From DASQEH01 sp038237745 (GTDB taxonomy: Bacteria > Actinomycetota > Actinomycetes > Propionibacteriales > Nocardioidaceae): 64,000 bases of DNA. The notes under the pieces are model-generated. The model was given only the letters and a program-made list of their open reading frames with translations, searched no databases and was not told the origin of the DNA. The stretch spans positions 1-64,000 of the forward strand of contig JBBRYJ010000003.1 in the NCBI GenBank assembly GCA_038237745.1, read 5' to 3'. Every line of letters begins with the position of its first letter. The first letter of the stretch is position 1. Below are positions 60,900-64,000 of this stretch, one piece after another. A program made the position numbers and the translations under genes.

Positions 60900-62114
60900 T
60901 TGGGCGGCTCTCACCTTTCCCCTCCGAAGCCCGCGCGAGAGGCGTTCGCCGCGTGGCTCGTACGTATCGAGCGGACCACCGATCGTCGGCTCAGCGGCTT
61001 TCTGAGAAGGAGACGCGGATGGCATCCGACCGTGGTGCCCTACATCAGCCACGGGACGACGCGGCGTGCCCATGTTCGGGCCCGAGTGCTCCTGAGCCGC
61101 CAACCACCCGACGCTCCGGCGCGGCCGGGGGCGAAGCTGCTGGCCGGTCTCGCGCACTATGTCAGCGTCGAGCTTCCGGGCGAGAAGGTCACCGTCGAGG
61201 TGGCCGAGCAACGCCTCGACGTCACTGCGGGACCCGAGGGCTACGTCGAGGCCACCCTGGAGCTTCCGGGACTCGCACCCGGATGGCATCGGGTCACGTT
61301 CGGCCTGGCCCACGAACCGGGATACTCCGTGCGTGGCCGGCTGGTCGTCGTGGATCCGATGGCGCGTCTCGGTGTCGTCAGCGACGTCGACGACACGATA
61401 ATCCACACCGGCTTGACTCGGCTGTTGGACGCCGTACGCACGTCGTTGTTCGTCCCCGAGCATGCCCGGCGAGAGGTTGCCGGTGCATCGGAGCTGTACC
61501 GAGGCCTCGTCGCGGGCGCAGCAGGTCGGCTCCAGGTGTTCTACGTCTCCACGGGCGCCTGGAACACCCATCCCGTGCTGGAGCGGTTCCTGCTACGACA
61601 TGGCTTCCCTGAGGGCCCGCTGATCATGACCGACTGGGGTCCGAGCGGAGCGTGGCTCTTCCGCGAGAAGAGCGTGGCGTTCAAGGCGCGCGTGATCGCC
61701 GAGCTCATCGTCGAGCATCCCCACCTTCTGTGGGTCTTGATCGGCGACAGTGGCCAGGACGATGCCGAGGCCTACGCCGCTGTCGCTCGCGCTCATCCGG
61801 AGCGGGTCCGAGCCGTCTACATCCGAGACGTGCCACCCGAGTCGCCGTTGCGTGCAGAGCGCGTCCGACGCCTCGCCGACGAGCTTTCGAGCACCGGTGT
61901 CCCGATGCTCCTCGTCCGGGACAGCGGCGTCGCAGCGGACGACGCCTACGAGCGAGGTCTCATCGACGAGGCCTCCCGTGACGAGGTCCGCCGGGCTGTC
62001 GAAGACGCGGTCGCCGGTCGCATCGTCGTGGGCCGCGTTGCCGCGCTCCTCGTATGGATCCGCCAGCGCCTGCACGCAGGCGCGGTCTTGCGGCGGTTAC
62101 CGCCTCCAGAGTGA
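60900..62114 (+). CDS. App1-type phosphatidate phosphatase (DUF2183 family)
   Basis: 404 residues from TTG 60900, just after the dnaB stop. The catalytic domain is in the HAD-like superfamily: LGVVSDVDDTIIHTGL (DxDxT nucleophile pair), FYVSTGAWNTHPVL, KARVIAELI and VLIGDSGQDDAEAYAAVA (Asp pair). An N-terminal beta-rich region precedes it. App1 in yeast dephosphorylates phosphatidic acid. Bacterial members may act on similar lipids, but the substrate is unknown. It converges on DUF1028, overlapping its end by 18 bases. Confidence 0.87.
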   Translation: MGGSHLSPPKPAREAFAAWLVRIERTTDRRLSGFLRRRRGWHPTVVPYISHGTTRRAHVRARVLLSRQPPDAPARPGAKLLAGLAHYVSVELPGEKVTVEVAEQRLDVTAGPEGYVEATLELPGLAPGWHRVTFGLAHEPGYSVRGRLVVVDPMARLGVVSDVDDTIIHTGLTRLLDAVRTSLFVPEHARREVAGASELYRGLVAGAAGRLQVFYVSTGAWNTHPVLERFLLRHGFPEGPLIMTDWGPSGAWLFREKSVAFKARVIAELIVEHPHLLWVLIGDSGQDDAEAYAAVARAHPERVRAVYIRDVPPESPLRAERVRRLADELSSTGVPMLLVRDSGVAADDAYERGLIDEASRDEVRRAVEDAVAGRIVVGRVAALLVWIRQRLHAGAVLRRLPPPE

Positions 62115-62960
62115 GCCGGTGGTTGCTTGGTCATCCGCCTGGCTGAGCGAACCGGTCTGCTCCCGCAGGTGGGTCAGAAGGGTGCGGTCGACGTATCCCG
62201 GCACCAGGCGCAGCTCGTAGTTCTCTATGCCCGCCCAGGTGTCCAGGTCGGCGCAGCCCAAAATCGTCAGACGGCGGCTCACCTCGTCGGCGAGGTCACC
62301 CTCCAAGGGCAGCAGGTCCTCGGGTTCCGGTCGGTCGAAGAACGTATGGTGCAACACGAGCAACCGGCTCAGCTCCCCGCAGGGATCGACATGATCGTCG
62401 ACGCGCAGGTCATAGGCGAGGTCGTCGCCAGGGGTGTAGCTGCCGGACTCCGAGACCACCAGCAGGGCGGCGCTCTGTCGGCCACGACGGTCGCCACCCG
62501 CAGCGTCCCCCGCTGCCAATGTGGCGACCAGCCGCTCGGCGAGCGGCGCATCTGTGGAGTCGACGAAGGTCCGTTCCATTGCTGCGACGACCTGCGGTCC
62601 GGCAAGGATGTTGCCTTGGAGGGCGTACCCCTCGCCAGTCACTCCGCCGGCCCAGTCCAGGCACTCGGCACCGCTCCACGTGGCGGCCCGGCCAGCTGCG
62701 TCGACGATCCCGACCTGTCGCGTCTCACGCTGGTCGTCGGCGGCGAGCAGCGTACGGAGCGTCTGGGCTGCGGTGGCACCGGCCGCCAGGTGGTCCAGTC
62801 CGTCTCGCTTGAACAAGGTGTTGCAGAAGGACTGCGTCGCGATGGCGCCGACCCCCAGCCGGGCAGCGGGAACGGCGGAGCCCACTGCCAGAAACCTCGA
62901 GGCCACTGCCACGCCCAGGCACCGCCCGTCATCGCTACGGGCGACGATCGAGAATGTCAT
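62097..62960 (-). CDS. DUF1028 family protein (Ntn-hydrolase-like fold)
   Basis: 287 residues. The DUF1028 pattern is plain: TFSIVARSDDGRCLGVAVASRFLAVGSAVPAARLGVGAIATQSFCNTLF and VTGEGYALQGNILAGPQVVAAMERTF. A C-terminal extension contains PGYVDRTLLTHL. The core resembles Ntn-hydrolases with an N-terminal Thr after the start Met. Its role is not established, though it has been linked to amidase-like activity by fold. The 3' end overlaps App1 by 18 bases. Confidence 0.88.
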   Translation of the reverse strand: MTFSIVARSDDGRCLGVAVASRFLAVGSAVPAARLGVGAIATQSFCNTLFKRDGLDHLAAGATAAQTLRTLLAADDQRETRQVGIVDAAGRAATWSGAECLDWAGGVTGEGYALQGNILAGPQVVAAMERTFVDSTDAPLAERLVATLAAGDAAGGDRRGRQSAALLVVSESGSYTPGDDLAYDLRVDDHVDPCGELSRLLVLHHTFFDRPEPEDLLPLEGDLADEVSRRLTILGCADLDTWAGIENYELRLVPGYVDRTLLTHLREQTGSLSQADDQATTGSLWRR

Positions 62961-63083
62961 GGCGACACGGTAGCGTCCCGCGCCCGTCCGGCTCTGGAGC
63001 CGGAGCGACGATGTGGGCCCGGGTACTCGCTCGCGTCAGCGACCGGGCCATGAGGTCCGGAACCCCGAAGAATCGGACGTACG

Positions 63084-63113
63084 AAGGCCCCCGCACTGTG
63101 GTGCGAGGGCCTT
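63084..63113 (-). terminator. intrinsic terminator-like hairpin downstream of the cold-shock gene
   Basis: AAGGCCCCCGCAC (63084-63096) pairs with GTGCGAGGGCCTT (63101-63113), with one mismatch, around the loop TGTG. It begins 33 bases beyond the cspA stop. There is little of a U-tract on the minus strand, as is common in high-GC Actinobacteria. Confidence 0.7.
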
Positions 63114-63146
63114 GTCGAAGGTGGCCCGTTCAGGCCACGAGGTGGG

Positions 63147-63350
63147 TCAGATGACGCGGACGTTCTCGGCCTGGAGGCCCTTTTGGCCCTGCGTAACGTC
63201 GAACTCCACGCGCTGGTTCTCGTCCAACGAGCGGTAGCCGTCAGCCGCGATCGCGGAGAAGTGAACGAAGACGTCCGGCTGGTCGCCATCCTGGGAGATG
63301 AAGCCGAAGCCCTTTTCGCCGTTGAACCACTTGACTGTTCCCTGTGCCAT
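63147..63350 (-). CDS. cspA: cold-shock protein (CspA family)
   Basis: 67 residues from ATG 63350, with AAGGAG six bases upstream. It has the RNA-binding motifs RNP1 KGFGFIS and RNP2 VFVHFSA, beginning MAQGTVKWFNGEKGFGF and ending AENVRVI. It is a single-stranded nucleic acid chaperone. The upstream ~180 non-coding bases may be a long 5' leader of the kind that gives cold-shock regulation. Confidence 0.95.
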   Translation of the reverse strand: MAQGTVKWFNGEKGFGFISQDGDQPDVFVHFSAIAADGYRSLDENQRVEFDVTQGQKGLQAENVRVI

Positions 63351-63571
63351 GTCGTGCTCCTTGTATGGGATGAAATTCAGAACCAGCTCGATTGCCGGTG
63401 TTCTGGCTGCCGCGCGGTGCTCTGCCCACATTCGGAGCCCGAGGCCGGGGCCTTGAGCGCGAGACGTCGTGTGAACGCCGTCAAGTGAACGTGCGAGGTA
63501 CTGCTTTTGCAACGGATTCACCTTAGCATGATGGTGCATGAACCTGCTGAGGGTGGGCACGAAGGCGCAGG

Positions 63572-64000
63572 TCACGCCTGGCTCGACTCCGCCCACAGGT
63601 CGACGCCCGAGTCGACTGCGTACTCGTCGATGCGCTCGAGCTCGTCGTCGGTGAAGCCGGGGTTGGCGAGGGCGGCGACGTTCTCCTCCAGTTGGGTGAC
63701 GCTGCTGGCACCGATGACGAGTGACGTCATCCGGGGGTCTCGAAGCGCCCAGGCCAGTGACATCTGGGCCAGTGTCTGTCCGCGCTCGCGGGCGACCGCC
63801 CCGAGCCCGCGGACTCTCGAGAGGGTCTCGTCGTCGAGCATCCCCTCATCGAGCGTCCCGGCTGTCGAGGCCCGGGAGCCCTCTGGGAGGCCGTCGAGGT
63901 ACTTGCCCGTCAACAGACCCTGTGCCAGTGCCGTGAAGCCGATGCAGCCGGCCCCGACGTCGGCGACCGCATCGAGGAGGTCGGTCTCGATCCAGCGGTT
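63572..64000 (-). CDS. aldo/keto reductase, C-terminal part (runs off the window end)
   Basis: The frame is open from the window edge (NRWIETDLLDAVADVGAGC) to the stop at 63572, about 142 residues. The AKR signatures are GCIGFTALAQGLLTGKYLDG, then RGQTLAQMSLAWALRDPRMTSLVIGASSVTQLEENVAAL (NADPH-binding C-terminal motif) and ENVAALANPGFTDDELERIDEY. It is close to YghZ/potassium-channel beta-type reductases. It reduces aldehydes; the substrate is unknown. Confidence 0.9.
   Translation of the reverse strand, partial: NRWIETDLLDAVADVGAGCIGFTALAQGLLTGKYLDGLPEGSRASTAGTLDEGMLDDETLSRVRGLGAVARERGQTLAQMSLAWALRDPRMTSLVIGASSVTQLEENVAALANPGFTDDELERIDEYAVDSGVDLWAESSQA

Overview
This is a high-GC actinobacterial chromosome segment spanning the replication-origin region. 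The order gyrA-gyrB-DUF721-recF-gnd-dnaN-[oriC]-dnaA-rpmH-rnpA-yidD-yidC-jag-rsmG-parA-parB, continuing into trxA-trxB-anti-sigma-sigM-pseudokinase-murJ-DUF6049-pcnA, is the classic actinobacterial arrangement. FemAB/alanine-racemase/endonuclease IV genes, an rpsF-ssb-rpsR-rplI-dnaB block and App1- and DUF1028-type genes follow. I read this as Propionibacteriales, perhaps Nocardioidaceae, from remembered gene order only; no search was possible.

Layout. 1-3.1 kb: the tail of an IS630-type transposase, a small mechanosensitive-channel-like membrane protein, and a secreted alkaline-phosphatase-superfamily enzyme. 3.3-11.5 kb: an 8.2-kb element integrated in the 3' half of tRNA-Ile(GAT), bounded by 44-bp direct repeats (3316-3359 and 11500-11543). 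It carries a rolling-circle-type initiator, an excisionase and a tyrosine integrase next to the tRNA. Its cargo is a kinase-fold APH-family protein, a cupin, a DUF2200 protein, a secreted protein and a decayed endonuclease/exonuclease/phosphatase gene. No transfer (FtsK-like) gene is visible.

11.6-30 kb: the replication and segregation core. gyrA/gyrB supply supercoiling, and DUF721 (DciA-like), recF, dnaN and dnaA serve initiation and repair. DnaA boxes occur on both sides of dnaA, and two perfect 16-bp parS sites lie inside rsmG and parA. The rpmH-rnpA-yidD-yidC-jag run makes ribosomal protein L34, the RNase P protein and the membrane insertase. 30-44 kb: thioredoxin system, SigM with its zinc-finger anti-sigma factor, a pseudokinase split from MurJ (fused in mycobacterial MviN), a DUF6049 protein, CCA-adding enzyme, MFS transporter, a frameshifted VOC gene, inositol-phosphate synthase, and a PadR repressor facing a clear operator cluster.

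44-57 kb: cell-envelope genes (bifunctional penicillin-binding protein, GT87-like membrane glycosyltransferase, divergent alanine racemase, FemX-like aminoacyltransferase), endonuclease IV, an ABC exporter pair, then rpsF-ssb-rpsR-rplI. 57-64 kb: a MATE transporter; dnaB with a 159-residue mini-intein in its Walker A motif that shows the class 3 W-C-T residues; an App1-type phosphatase; DUF1028; a cold-shock protein; and the end of an aldo/keto reductase.

The most noteworthy observations are the tRNA-Ile element without transfer genes, the DnaB intein, the parS sites embedded in start-proximal coding sequence, the DnaA box upstream of dnaB, and the split MurJ-pseudokinase arrangement.
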